Shown: positions 46,968 through 55,038 of the stretch, one piece after another
Numbering within the stretch: the stretch's first letter is position 1
How the letters are laid out: each line of letters begins with the position of its first letter
Source: Actinophytocola sp.
GTDB lineage: Bacteria > Actinomycetota > Actinomycetes > Mycobacteriales > Pseudonocardiaceae
Reading direction: 5' to 3'
NCBI GenBank assembly: GCA_009377385.1
Contig: WHUD01000003.1
Coordinates: forward strand, 1 to 64,000
DNA: 64,000 nt
Translations under genes and position numbers: made by a program
The notes under the pieces: model-generated
Database searches by the model: none
What the model was told of the DNA's origin: nothing
Seen by the model: only the letters and a program-made list of their open reading frames with translations

Positions 46968-47540
46968 ATGCAAGAGCGGGCCAACGGCGGGTCGTCGGAG
47001 GACGTCGAGCGGGCGACCACGCTCATCGGCGACAACCTCCAGCTGCTCACCGGTCACGAGCCACACCGGCAGCGCCTGGTGCGCGGGCATCGCCACATCC
47101 ACCGGCTCGCGCTGGCCTGGCCGAGCGCCGACCACCCTCGGGTGTGCCTGCAGGTCCTGCGCGACACCGAGCCGGGCACCGGCCAGCAAGGCTGGCTGCC
47201 AGCCGACGCCATGGCGGTGGCGGAGTCGCTCGACGTCAAGCTCAAGCACACCGAGACAGGCGCGGCCAGCTTCGAGGAATGGCGCCGGGAGGCAGACCCG
47301 GCCTACTACGTCGTGGTGATCGACGGGAGCCCGGCCGCGCGGCGCGACGCCGAGCTGACCCGGCGGTGCGCGCTGCTGGAGTCCGGCTACGTCGACGGCG
47401 CCGGCTGGCTGCGCTTCTACGCAGACGGCATGTTCGCGGAGGGCTCGTTCACGCGCGTGATCGAGCGCGCCGCGTTCGAGATCCGCACGCGGCTGGGCAC
47501 GCACGCGGACCGCGCGGAATACCGCAGCGGGCTGTGCTGA
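46968..47540 (+). CDS. Hypothetical protein, first gene of the transporter/reductase operon
   Basis: The 190-residue soluble protein is not recognised. It has DPAYYVVVIDGSPAARRDAELTRRCALLESGYVDGAGWLRFYADGMFAEGSF in its second half, rich in aromatic and acidic residues, and a His/Arg-rich first half (HEPHRQRLVRGHRHIHRLALAWP). The predicted leaderless promoter fixes the ATG at 46968. The next gene begins 35 bases downstream with its own strong ribosome binding site. Its steady place in the cluster suggests a role in the pathway, but none can be named. Confidence 0.75.
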   Translation: MQERANGGSSEDVERATTLIGDNLQLLTGHEPHRQRLVRGHRHIHRLALAWPSADHPRVCLQVLRDTEPGTGQQGWLPADAMAVAESLDVKLKHTETGAASFEEWRREADPAYYVVVIDGSPAARRDAELTRRCALLESGYVDGAGWLRFYADGMFAEGSFTRVIERAAFEIRTRLGTHADRAEYRSGLC

Positions 47541-47575
47541 CCGCCAACGCAACAGACGACACCGAGGAGGTGCCC

Positions 47576-48019
47576 ATGGCAACAGAATCGGCCCGCAAGC
47601 AGCGGGTACGGGAGGTATGGCAGGCGAGTTGGGGACGCGGCGACGTCGACGCGCTCGACGAACTGCTAGATCCTAGCTACCGCCGCCACACCGCGTCCGG
47701 CGGCACGCCGCAGAGCCGCGACGGGTTCAAGGCGTCGATCCTCTCGACCAGAGAGGCGTTCCCCAACCTGATGACCACCATCGAGGAGATGGTCGAGGAA
47801 GGCGATCGCCTCGCCATCCGCTGGCGCAGCACCGGAACCCACACGGGCACCTTCCACGATGTGCCGCCGACCGGCCGCGACGTCGAGGTCTTCGGCGTCA
47901 CCTTCGCCCACTTCACCGGATCGGCCGTGGCCGAGGAATGGGTTACGTGGGATCCGCTGCAACTGCTGACCGCGCTGGGCATCATCCCGCTCTCCGCGGC
48001 GACACGGCGCTCCACCTGA
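47576..48019 (+). CDS. NTF2-like/SnoaL-type (ester cyclase family) protein
   Basis: The 147-residue protein has the SnoaL-like order: ARKQRVREVWQASWGRGDVDALDELLDPSYRRHTASGGTPQSRDGFKASI, then EEGDRLAIRWRSTGTHTGTFHDVPPTGRDVEVFGVTFAHF. Such proteins form a conical pocket and either catalyse isomerisation, hydrolysis or cyclisation, or just bind. The ATG at 47576 follows GAGGAGG at 47564-47570. It could act on the unstable intermediate after ring opening; that is inference. Confidence 0.88.
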   Translation: MATESARKQRVREVWQASWGRGDVDALDELLDPSYRRHTASGGTPQSRDGFKASILSTREAFPNLMTTIEEMVEEGDRLAIRWRSTGTHTGTFHDVPPTGRDVEVFGVTFAHFTGSAVAEEWVTWDPLQLLTALGIIPLSAATRRST

Positions 48020-48035
48020 CGCAAGGAGGTAGTCC

Positions 48036-48542
48036 ATGGCAACCACACCGACCACTGTGGATCCCGAAACCGTCAAGGACGTGCACCGCCAGTTCGTTAC
48101 CGGCGTCACCGTCGTCACAACGGTCGACGGCGACACGCCACGCGGACTCGCCGTCAACGCGTTCAGCAGCGTGTCGCTGGAGCCGCCAGTGGTGCTGGTG
48201 TGCGTGCAGGCGACGTCAACCAGCTACCCGGCGCTGTTCCGGTCGAGTCACCTCGCGGTGAACATCCTCGCCGCCGACCAGCTTCCGGTGCTGCGCGTCT
48301 TCGCCGCGAAGGGACACGACAAGTTCGCCGACATCGACTGGTCACCTGGCGTGCACGGCTCGCCCATCATCGACGGCTGCGCCGCGTCCATCGAAGTCGA
48401 GATCGGCGAACGACTGCGGGCGGGCACCCACACCGTCTTCATCGGACAGGTCGTGGACGCCCGCACCCGCGACACCGAACCGCTCATCTACCGCGCTGGC
48501 GAGTTCTACACACCCTCCGGCCTCACCACCATCACCGAGTGA
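48036..48542 (+). CDS. Flavin reductase (HpaC/ActVB family), partner of the LLM monooxygenase
   Basis: The 168-residue protein has the family's FMN-binding parts: VHRQFVTGVTVVTTVDGDTPRGLAVNAFSSVSLEPPVVLVCVQ, then SSHLAVNILAADQLPVLRVFA and LRAGTHTVFIGQVVDA. It reduces FMN with NAD(P)H and releases FMNH2 to an oxygenase, here most likely the LLM enzyme of the divergent operon. AAGGAGG at 48022-48028 precedes the ATG. It corresponds in role to TgnA and PyrE. Confidence 0.92.
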   Translation: MATTPTTVDPETVKDVHRQFVTGVTVVTTVDGDTPRGLAVNAFSSVSLEPPVVLVCVQATSTSYPALFRSSHLAVNILAADQLPVLRVFAAKGHDKFADIDWSPGVHGSPIIDGCAASIEVEIGERLRAGTHTVFIGQVVDARTRDTEPLIYRAGEFYTPSGLTTITE

Positions 48543-48564
48543 CCCAGCAGGAAAGGGAGAAACC

Positions 48565-50172
48565 ATGCGTTCAGCACTAGGCGACCGGCTTGGCGGCCGG
48601 TCCGGCCCCGTCTTCGGCATATCCATCGCGGTCTCCGCGTTGTTCCTTGCCTGGGGGATCTTCTTCACCAGCAGCCTCGCCACGACCATGTCGGCCGCAC
48701 TCGACTGGGTGACCCGGAGCTTCGGGTGGATGTACCTTGCGTCGACCGTCGCGCTGCTCGGCTTCCTCGTCGTCCTCGCGTGCAGCCGCTACGGCAAGAT
48801 CCGGCTCGGCAAAGACCACGAGCGGCCGGAGTTCTCCACCTTCAGCTGGCTCGCCATGATGCTCGCGGCGATCATGGGCATCGGGCTGATCGCGTACGGC
48901 GTCGCCGAACCGATCTCCCATTTCGCCACCCCGCCACACGGCCTCGCCCAGCCGGAATCGGCACGGGCCATGGTGGTGGCGCTGCAGTACTCCTTCTTCC
49001 ATTGGGGACTGCACGCATGGGGCGTCTTCGCAGTCTTCGGCCTCGCCATCGGTTACTCGATGTACCGGAAGGGCAGGAAGGGGCTCGTCAGCTCGCTGTT
49101 TTATCCATTGCTCGGCGACCGTGTCCACGGCCCGATCGGCAAGGCCATCGACGTGCTGGCCATCTTCGCCACGCTGTTCGGCACGACGACGTCGCTCGGC
49201 CTTGGCGCGCTGCAGATCAACGGCGGGCTGAACACGCTGTTCGGCGTGCCGACCGGGGAGGTCGTCCAGATCGCGATCATCGCGGTCATCACGCTGCTCT
49301 TCACCGCGTCCGCCGTGACCGGGCTCCACCGGGGCATCAAGTACCTCAGCACGATCACCGCCGGAATCGCCACTCCCCTGCTCGTATTCGTTCTCATCGC
49401 GGGACCCACCGTGTTCCTGGCGAACCTCTTCTTCGAGTCCGCGGGCGCGTACCTGACCGACTTCGTCCGGATGAGCCTGCGCGGCGCGACATTCGGCGAC
49501 CTCGCCTGGATGCAAAGCTGGACCTACTTCATGCTCGCCTGGTGGGTCGCGTGGGCCGCCTTCGTCGGCGTCTTCCTCGCCCGCATCTCACGGGGACGCA
49601 CCATCCGCGAGTTCATCGTCGGCGTCCTTGTCGGACCGAGCGCCGCGTTCTTCGCCTGGTTCACCGTGTTCGGCGGGGCCGCGATGCACCGTGACTTCTA
49701 CCAAGGCGGCAACATCGCCCAGGTCACCGCCAACAACATCAATGACGCCTTCTTCGCCACCCTCGACGCCTTTCCATGGCCGGTACTCACCTCCGCCGGC
49801 GCGCTCATCCTCGCGGTGCTGTTCTTCGTGACCAGCGCTGACTCCAACACGTTCGTGCTGAGCATGCTCTCCTCGGAAGGCACTCAGCAGCCGAAACGAC
49901 GTGTGCTGGTGACCTGGGGCAGCATCACCGGACTGACGGCGATCGTGCTGCTGCTCACCGGTGGGCTCGACGCCCTGCAGCAAACCGTCATCGTCACGTC
50001 GGCTCCCTTCATCGTGATCATCTTCGGACTGGCGATTGCGTTCTGGAAGGACCTCAAGGGCGACCCAGTCGTGCATGCCCAAGCCATAGGCAATGACCAG
50101 CCGGAGCCCGCCGTGGCCGAGGAACCAGACACCGCGGTTTACGCGTCCTCGGAGCGCTCGCAGGCACCGTGA
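48565..50172 (+). CDS. BCCT-family transporter (betaine-like substrate)
   Basis: The 535-residue protein has twelve helices and BCCT hallmarks: MGIGLIAYGVAEPISHFATPP, YSFFHWGLHAWGVFAVFGLAIGYS, and the aromatic box region WTYFMLAWWVAWAAFVGVFLARISRGRTIREF. The family carries quaternary ammonium compounds such as glycine betaine, choline and carnitine, coupled to Na+ or H+. Its place at the end of the reductase operon suggests that the substrate of the cluster is a betaine or N-methylated heterocycle. A terminator-like hairpin follows at 50187. Confidence 0.93.
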   Translation: MRSALGDRLGGRSGPVFGISIAVSALFLAWGIFFTSSLATTMSAALDWVTRSFGWMYLASTVALLGFLVVLACSRYGKIRLGKDHERPEFSTFSWLAMMLAAIMGIGLIAYGVAEPISHFATPPHGLAQPESARAMVVALQYSFFHWGLHAWGVFAVFGLAIGYSMYRKGRKGLVSSLFYPLLGDRVHGPIGKAIDVLAIFATLFGTTTSLGLGALQINGGLNTLFGVPTGEVVQIAIIAVITLLFTASAVTGLHRGIKYLSTITAGIATPLLVFVLIAGPTVFLANLFFESAGAYLTDFVRMSLRGATFGDLAWMQSWTYFMLAWWVAWAAFVGVFLARISRGRTIREFIVGVLVGPSAAFFAWFTVFGGAAMHRDFYQGGNIAQVTANNINDAFFATLDAFPWPVLTSAGALILAVLFFVTSADSNTFVLSMLSSEGTQQPKRRVLVTWGSITGLTAIVLLLTGGLDALQQTVIVTSAPFIVIIFGLAIAFWKDLKGDPVVHAQAIGNDQPEPAVAEEPDTAVYASSERSQAP

Positions 50173-50186
50173 ACCTGCGCGACCGT

Positions 50187-50217
50187 CCTGGCGCCGTGCC
50201 ACAACCATGGCGCCGGG
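50187..50217. terminator. Hairpin after the BCCT gene
   Basis: CCTGGCGCC (50187-50195) pairs with GGCGCCGGG (50209-50217), one G-T pair, around a 13-base loop. It lies 14 bases past the BCCT stop; the convergent TetR gene ends at 50313. Confidence 0.6.
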
Positions 50218-50312
50218 GCGGTCCACTGGCCGTTTAACCCCTCTTCTTGCAGGGTGCAGCAGCGTGTCACCACTCTGGTAGGTCGGGGACAGCCACGTGC
50301 TGGCCGCCGCGC

Positions 50313-51005
50313 TCACGGCCCCCGCAGCAGCTCCCTGACCGGCGTGTCGGCATGGACGGAGATACCGAGCACACCGGCGTTGCTCTCGAACAGCGCGAGG
50401 AGTGAGTCGGTGAGCCGGCTGGTGACCTCGGCGGGTGTGACGGCGGAAGCCGGATCGCTACGCCAGGCGTTGACCACCCCGTCAACCAGGCCGACCACCC
50501 CGAACGCCATGGGTCGCGCGAACGAGGCGTCCTTGCCGAAATGAGCAAGCGCCTCGGTGAACAGCGCCGCGAGCTGCGCCGCGATGGCGTCGCGTGCGCC
50601 GCTGACCACCGGCGAACCGGTGACGCGCTCGTGGTGACGCCCCGCGCCGAGGAAGTGGTGCAACCGCGGATGCCGATCAACCCAGCCCAGGTAGGTGCCC
50701 ACGGCATGCCGGACGGCCTCCGCGACCGTGCCATCGGGATGCAGCGCGGGTTCGAGCTCGGCAAGCAGCAGCTCGAGAATGCGGGCCCTGACCTGCTCAT
50801 CGAGGTCGCTACGCCCGTTGAAATGCCGGTAGACCACCGGCCTCGGCAACCCCAACCGGTCGGCGATCTGCTTGACCGTGACACCGACACCGTGCCGCTC
50901 GATCGCCTCGATGGCTGCGTCGAGCACGTCCAGCCTGCGCTGCGCTTTGTGCTCCTCCCACCGGCTGGTGCGGCCGTCGGCGCTGCGTTCGGTCACGTCG
51001 AGCAC
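50313..51005 (-). CDS. TetR-family regulator
   Basis: The 230-residue protein starts with a Ser/Arg-rich lead, then the HTH (LDVLDAAIEAIERHGVGVTVKQIADRLGLPRPVVYRHFNGRSDL). A helical ligand domain follows (AVRHAVGTYLGWVDRHPRLHHFLGAG). It is divergent from the AurF-like oxygenase, and two GTGTGACAC words lie between, so it probably represses that gene. GTG at 51005 is used; a GTG 9 bases downstream is possible. Confidence 0.9.
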   Translation of the reverse strand: MLDVTERSADGRTSRWEEHKAQRRLDVLDAAIEAIERHGVGVTVKQIADRLGLPRPVVYRHFNGRSDLDEQVRARILELLLAELEPALHPDGTVAEAVRHAVGTYLGWVDRHPRLHHFLGAGRHHERVTGSPVVSGARDAIAAQLAALFTEALAHFGKDASFARPMAFGVVGLVDGVVNAWRSDPASAVTPAEVTSRLTDSLLALFESNAGVLGISVHADTPVRELLRGP

Positions 51006-51024
51006 GATACCGCCGGGCCCTTGC

Positions 51025-51061
51025 GTGTGACACTATGTCTCACTTAATCTATGTGTGACAC
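51025..51061. promoter_or_regulatory. Paired GTGTGACAC operators between tetR and the AurF-like gene
   Basis: GTGTGACAC occurs at 51025-51033 and 51053-51061, 28 bases apart. Each is a near-palindrome (GTGT-G-ACAC), and the region between is AT-rich (CTATGTCTCACTTAATCTAT), as expected for divergent promoters. Confidence 0.6.
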
Positions 51062-51103
51062 GAGGTAATAGATACCTTCCAGCGGGAGCGAAGGAGCTCG
51101 GAG

Positions 51104-52003
51104 ATGGCGGAGAAGCTCGGCGCCCATCCGCGCGACGAGGTCGCGAAGCGGCTGCTCGACGGCTCGGTGAAACGGTCATACGACCCGGTCGTCGACATGG
51201 ACTGGGACGCGCCGCTTGACCCGGACAAGTTGTTCCTGCCTGCCGAGGTGATCTCGCTGTACGGCACGCCGATGTGGCAGCAGATGTCGCACGAACAGCG
51301 CCGCGAGCTGTCCCGCCAGGAACTCGCGAACGTCCTCAGCGTCGGCATCTGGTTCGAGAACGTCCTCAACCGGATGCTGCTGCGCGAGCTCCTCAGTGAG
51401 GACCCGACCAGCAAGCACGCCCACTACACGCTCACCGAGATGGGCGACGAGTGCAGGCACATGGTGATGTTCGGCAGGGTGATCGACCGGGTCGGCGCCC
51501 GGCCGTACTGGCCGAAGGGCCTCGCCGCCGTCTTCGTCAAGGTGCTGCCGTTCTTCCTGCGCAAGTCGATGGTCTGGACGGGTGCGCTGCTCGGCGAGGA
51601 GATCTTCGACGCGCTGCAACGGCGGATCATGTCGGACCCGGACCTGCAGCCGCTGGTCGCGCGGCTGATGCGGATCCACGTCACCGAGGAGGCCCGCCAC
51701 ATCCGGTTCGCCCGCGAGGCTCTCGCTCGCGACGCCCGCACGCTGCCCTGGTGGGAACGCCGCTACACCCAGACACTCGCGGCGATCGCCGCACCGCTGT
51801 TCGCCGGCATGTTCACGAACAGTCACATGTACGTCCGCGCCGGGCTGGACGGTCGCGAGGCCAAGCGCCAGGCGTTGGCCAACCCACGGTTCCGCCAGGC
51901 GCGTGAGACCGGATCGGCCCGGCTCGCCACGTTCCTCGACGACATCGGCCTGATGGGGTCACTGACCAGGGCGTCGTGGCGACGGTGGGGGTTCCTGGCG
52001 TGA
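51104..52003 (+). CDS. AurF-like diiron oxygenase
   Basis: The 299-residue protein has the four-helix diiron motifs EMGDECRHMVMFGR and EEARHIRFARE and an earlier GEEIFDALQRR helix, with Glu and His ligands in order. AurF itself oxidises an arylamine to a nitro group; other members act on different amines or lipids, so the substrate is unknown here. The DUF4873 gene follows with a 4-base overlap, a common pair in actinobacteria. It is probably under the divergent TetR. Confidence 0.85.
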   Translation: MAEKLGAHPRDEVAKRLLDGSVKRSYDPVVDMDWDAPLDPDKLFLPAEVISLYGTPMWQQMSHEQRRELSRQELANVLSVGIWFENVLNRMLLRELLSEDPTSKHAHYTLTEMGDECRHMVMFGRVIDRVGARPYWPKGLAAVFVKVLPFFLRKSMVWTGALLGEEIFDALQRRIMSDPDLQPLVARLMRIHVTEEARHIRFAREALARDARTLPWWERRYTQTLAAIAAPLFAGMFTNSHMYVRAGLDGREAKRQALANPRFRQARETGSARLATFLDDIGLMGSLTRASWRRWGFLA

Positions 52004-52314
52004 GCGAAGACTACAGCGGCCCGGCCGTGCTGGCCTGCGGGGACACCGAGATCGCCGTGACGGTAGTGCTGGCCGGTCACTGGGAGCCGCTGGACGGCGC
52101 GTTCCACTGGTACGGCAGGGTCAACGCCGACGCCAGGGTGCGGTCGCTGAAGGAGTCGGGACGGTCGGAAGTGACCGTGACGCTGCCCGACGGCGCGCCA
52201 ACGCCCGCCCGCCTCGCCGAGGTTGACCCGTGGGGACACGCACGCGTTACCGGCGTCGGCGTGCCACCGTTCCCGCTGGAAACGCTCGAGGACATCGAGC
52301 CCTCCGGCGCATGA
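52000..52314 (+). CDS. DUF4873 protein, partner of the AurF-like oxygenase
   Basis: The 104-residue protein begins (GTG) MSEDYSGPAVLACGDTEIAVTVVLAGHWEPLDGAFHWYGRVNADA, a DUF4873 start, and is all-beta in appearance. The GTG lies within the end of the oxygenase gene, so the two are translated together. The biochemical role is not known; binding or delivering the substrate is a guess. The 20-bp hairpin at 52318 follows directly. Confidence 0.85.
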   Translation: MSEDYSGPAVLACGDTEIAVTVVLAGHWEPLDGAFHWYGRVNADARVRSLKESGRSEVTVTLPDGAPTPARLAEVDPWGHARVTGVGVPPFPLETLEDIEPSGA

Positions 52315-52317
52315 CGC

Positions 52318-52372
52318 CGAGCCGAACGGGGCGTTCGGTGCAGAATGCGTGCCGAACGCCCCGTTCGGCTCG
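52318..52372. terminator. Long perfect hairpin between convergent genes, copy of the one at 334-388
   Basis: A 21-bp stem (52318-52338 with 52352-52372) has a 13-base loop. The arms are identical to those at 334-388, and the loops share ends (TGC...GCGTG). It lies 3 bases after the DUF4873 stop and 10 bases beyond the stop of the gene at 52383. Confidence 0.8.
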
Positions 52373-52382
52373 CCGGCTCCGC

Positions 52383-53558
52383 TCACGGAATCCGCTTGGC
52401 CTCACACAGGAAGGCCATCGGGCCGCGGCCGATCCGGGTCAGCACCACGCTCAATTCGGCTGGGCCGCGCAGCTTCAGCCGGGGCCGCAGGGCGTTCGGG
52501 TCGACGTCAAGGCCGCGCACCAGGATCTCCACCCGCCCGACGTCGAGCTCCCGCAACCGCGCGCGCAGCTCCTTCTCCCGGTACGGTCCGAACTCCAGCA
52601 CGTGGAACGCCCGGATGCCGGGCGGTGGCTCGTCACCGGTCAGGTACGCGATGCGCTCGTCGAGCTGCCACAACCCGTGCCGCGCCGCGTAGTGGCGCAC
52701 CAGCCCGGCCCGCACGATCGCGCCGTCCGGGTCGATCAGCCATTCCCCCGGCTCGCCGACGTCGCAGTCGTCCGGCTCGGCGTCGGTGATGCTCCAGCTC
52801 TCTCCTGCGCCGCGTAGCACGGTGGCGCGCCGCCCTGCGGTAGCGACCGAGCCCGCCCACAGGCACGCCTCCCGCACCTGGCCGTCCAGCGACACCACCT
52901 CGAACTCTGCCGCCCACGGCGCGACGTCCGGGTCGATCCCCGGCGCCGTCTTCACCGCGAGGTCGCGGCCCCGGTACGTCTCGGCGAGCGCGTCCAGCGG
53001 GGGCTGGAAGTCGCCCGGCCGCCAGCGCCTGCGACCTCGCGCGTCGCGGCGAGCGGGGTCGGCGACGACGACGGCGTCGCGGGTGACCGGGCGCAGCGCG
53101 TCCGCACGCGCCAGCGCGGGCGCGACACCCGCACGCTCGCAGTTGTGCCACGCCATGGCGAGCCGGACCTCGTCCAGATCGGACCCGACGCACCGGCGCG
53201 CCGATGCCGCGATCGGCACCAGGTCCGCACCGATGGAGCAGGTGACGTCGTGCACGTCGCGACCGGCGAGACGCTGTGCGCGGTGGCGCGCGACGGCGGT
53301 GGGGCTCGCCTGCTGCAGCGCATCGTCCGTGAACAGCCAGCCGTCCGCCGAGTCCAGTTTGGACACCGCCTTGCGCCGCAGCAGCACGGTCTCCAGCACG
53401 GCGGCGGCGCGGTCCTCGCCGACCAGCTTCCGGGCACGGCGGACGTCGCGGAGCCGCGTGGCGTCCGTCAGATCAAGATCGGCGCACGCGGCCACGGCAT
53501 CCGTCCCCTCTGCCGAGCGCAGAAACACGACGTCGTCCACGGTGAAGGCATACCCCAC
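52383..53558 (-). CDS. THUMP-like SAM-dependent methyltransferase, Rv3037c homologue
   Basis: The 391-residue protein has a class I methyltransferase core with DVTCSIGADLVPIAASARRCVGSDLDEVRLAMAWHN and VVVADPARRDARGRRRW, and a C-terminal THUMP-like domain (IRAFHVLEFGPYREKELRARLRELDVGRVEILVRGLDVDPNALRPRLKL). This layout matches Rv3037c, the last gene of the mycobacterial methylglucose lipopolysaccharide region. Whether it methylates RNA (as the THUMP-like domain suggests) or sugar is open. It is now 17 kb from the Rv3034c homologue. Confidence 0.85.
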   Translation of the reverse strand: MGYAFTVDDVVFLRSAEGTDAVAACADLDLTDATRLRDVRRARKLVGEDRAAAVLETVLLRRKAVSKLDSADGWLFTDDALQQASPTAVARHRAQRLAGRDVHDVTCSIGADLVPIAASARRCVGSDLDEVRLAMAWHNCERAGVAPALARADALRPVTRDAVVVADPARRDARGRRRWRPGDFQPPLDALAETYRGRDLAVKTAPGIDPDVAPWAAEFEVVSLDGQVREACLWAGSVATAGRRATVLRGAGESWSITDAEPDDCDVGEPGEWLIDPDGAIVRAGLVRHYAARHGLWQLDERIAYLTGDEPPPGIRAFHVLEFGPYREKELRARLRELDVGRVEILVRGLDVDPNALRPRLKLRGPAELSVVLTRIGRGPMAFLCEAKRIP

Positions 53559-53647
53559 GGCGCTGACGCTACCGGGCGGACCCGAGCAGCGCCTGCCCCG
53601 CTGGTGCGTTTGTCGGCGGCGGCACCAGCGGGACGCGGCATCGGGCG

Positions 53648-55008
53648 CTACCGCGACGCGACGGCGGGCGCGGTCGCATCACTGGCTTCGACGTCGCCAG
53701 TGCGGGTGTAGTCGAACGTGGTGATGTCGCGCTGGTAGGTCTCCGGAAGGAAGCGCGCCGCCGCGAGGCTCGCCACCGCCGCGAGCACGGTGTACCCGGC
53801 GAACAGCCACGGCTCACCACCGTTCACCTGCACCAGCAGCGCCGCGACCAGTGGCGTGAGCCCGCTCGCGAAGATCCCCGAGAACTGGTACACCGACCCG
53901 ACTCCGGTGTAGCGGATGCGGGTGTCGAACAGCTCCGACCAGAACGCGGCCAGCGGCGCGTAGATCGCGGCGTACACCAGCCCGAGGCTGATGACGATGC
54001 TGAGCCAGATCAACGCGGTCACACCGGTCTGGATGAGCCAGAACGACGGGAAGACGAACACCGCGATGCCGATGACGCCGGTCCGGTACACCGCCTTGCG
54101 GCCGTACCGATCCGACAGCGCACCGCACACCGGGATCAGCAGCACACCGACCGCTGCCGCGATGATCACGCCGCCGAGTGCGGTGCCGCTCGCCAGGCCG
54201 AGGTTGTTGGCCACGTAGGAGACCACGAACACGCCGTAGGCGTTGAACGTCAGCCCTTCGATCCAGCGAGTGCCCATGCCGAGGACGAGCTCCTTCGGCT
54301 GTGTGCGCAGCAGCGTCACCATCGGCACCTTGACCTCTTCCTGCTCCTGCCGCACCCGGGTGAAGGCGGGCGTCTCCAGCACGGTGAGCCGGATGTAGAG
54401 GCCGAGCACAAGCAGCAGCGTGCTCGCCAGGAACGGCAGCCGCCAGCCCCAGGCGAGGAAGGCGTCCTCAGGCAGCAGCGTCACCAGGCCGAACGCGCCT
54501 GACGCCAGCAGCAGCCGGCGGGCACGCCCACCTGCGGCCAGCTGCCGTAGAAGCCGCGACGCCCGGCAGGGGCGTACTCGACGGCCATCAGCACGGCGCC
54601 GCCGTACTCCCCGCCGACGCCGATGCCCTGGAGCACCCGCATCAGCACCAGCAGCGCGGGAGCCCACAACCCGATGGCGTCATAGGTGGGCAGCAGGCCG
54701 ATGACGACCGTGCCGACGCCCATGATGAACAGCGTCAGGATCAACATCTTCTTGCGGCCGATCCGATCGCCGAAGTGACCGAAGATCAGGCTGCCAAACG
54801 GCCGGGCGAGGAACCCGACGGCGAAGGTCGCGAACGCGACCAGCGTGCCGACCGCGGAGTCGAGGTTGGTGAAGAACAGCTTGTTGAACACCAGTCCGGC
54901 GGCGGTGCCGTAGATGAAGAAGTCGTACCACTCGATGGACGCGCCGATCGAGCTGGCGAGCGCGACCTTCTTGACCGACACCGATTCGGACGGGGTTGAT
55001 CTGGCCAT
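53648..55008 (-). pseudogene. MHS-family (MFS) metabolite:H+ symporter with a single-base frameshift
   Basis: The first 165 codons, from the ATG at 55008, encode the MHS start (SIGASIEWYDFFIYGTAAGLVF) and the GHFGDRIGRKKML motif. Near 54514-54516 one base is missing from GCCGGCTGCTG. One added base would continue as GLLLASGAFGLVTLLP through helices 6-12 to 53648. The repaired protein has 453 residues, normal for a shikimate/citrate/ketoglutarate type symporter. It sits beside the transhydrogenase-like gene, suggesting import of a hydroxy- or oxo-acid. A sequence error cannot be excluded. Confidence 0.85.
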
Positions 55009-55038
55009 GATGACCTCCTTGGGAGGGAGTCTGGAGGG

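Noticed and set aside
46931..47575. Single long gene covering 46931-48019
   Set aside because: Only the part from 47576 resembles a real protein (SnoaL-like); the front is an Arg-rich shadow of the 190-residue gene in another frame.
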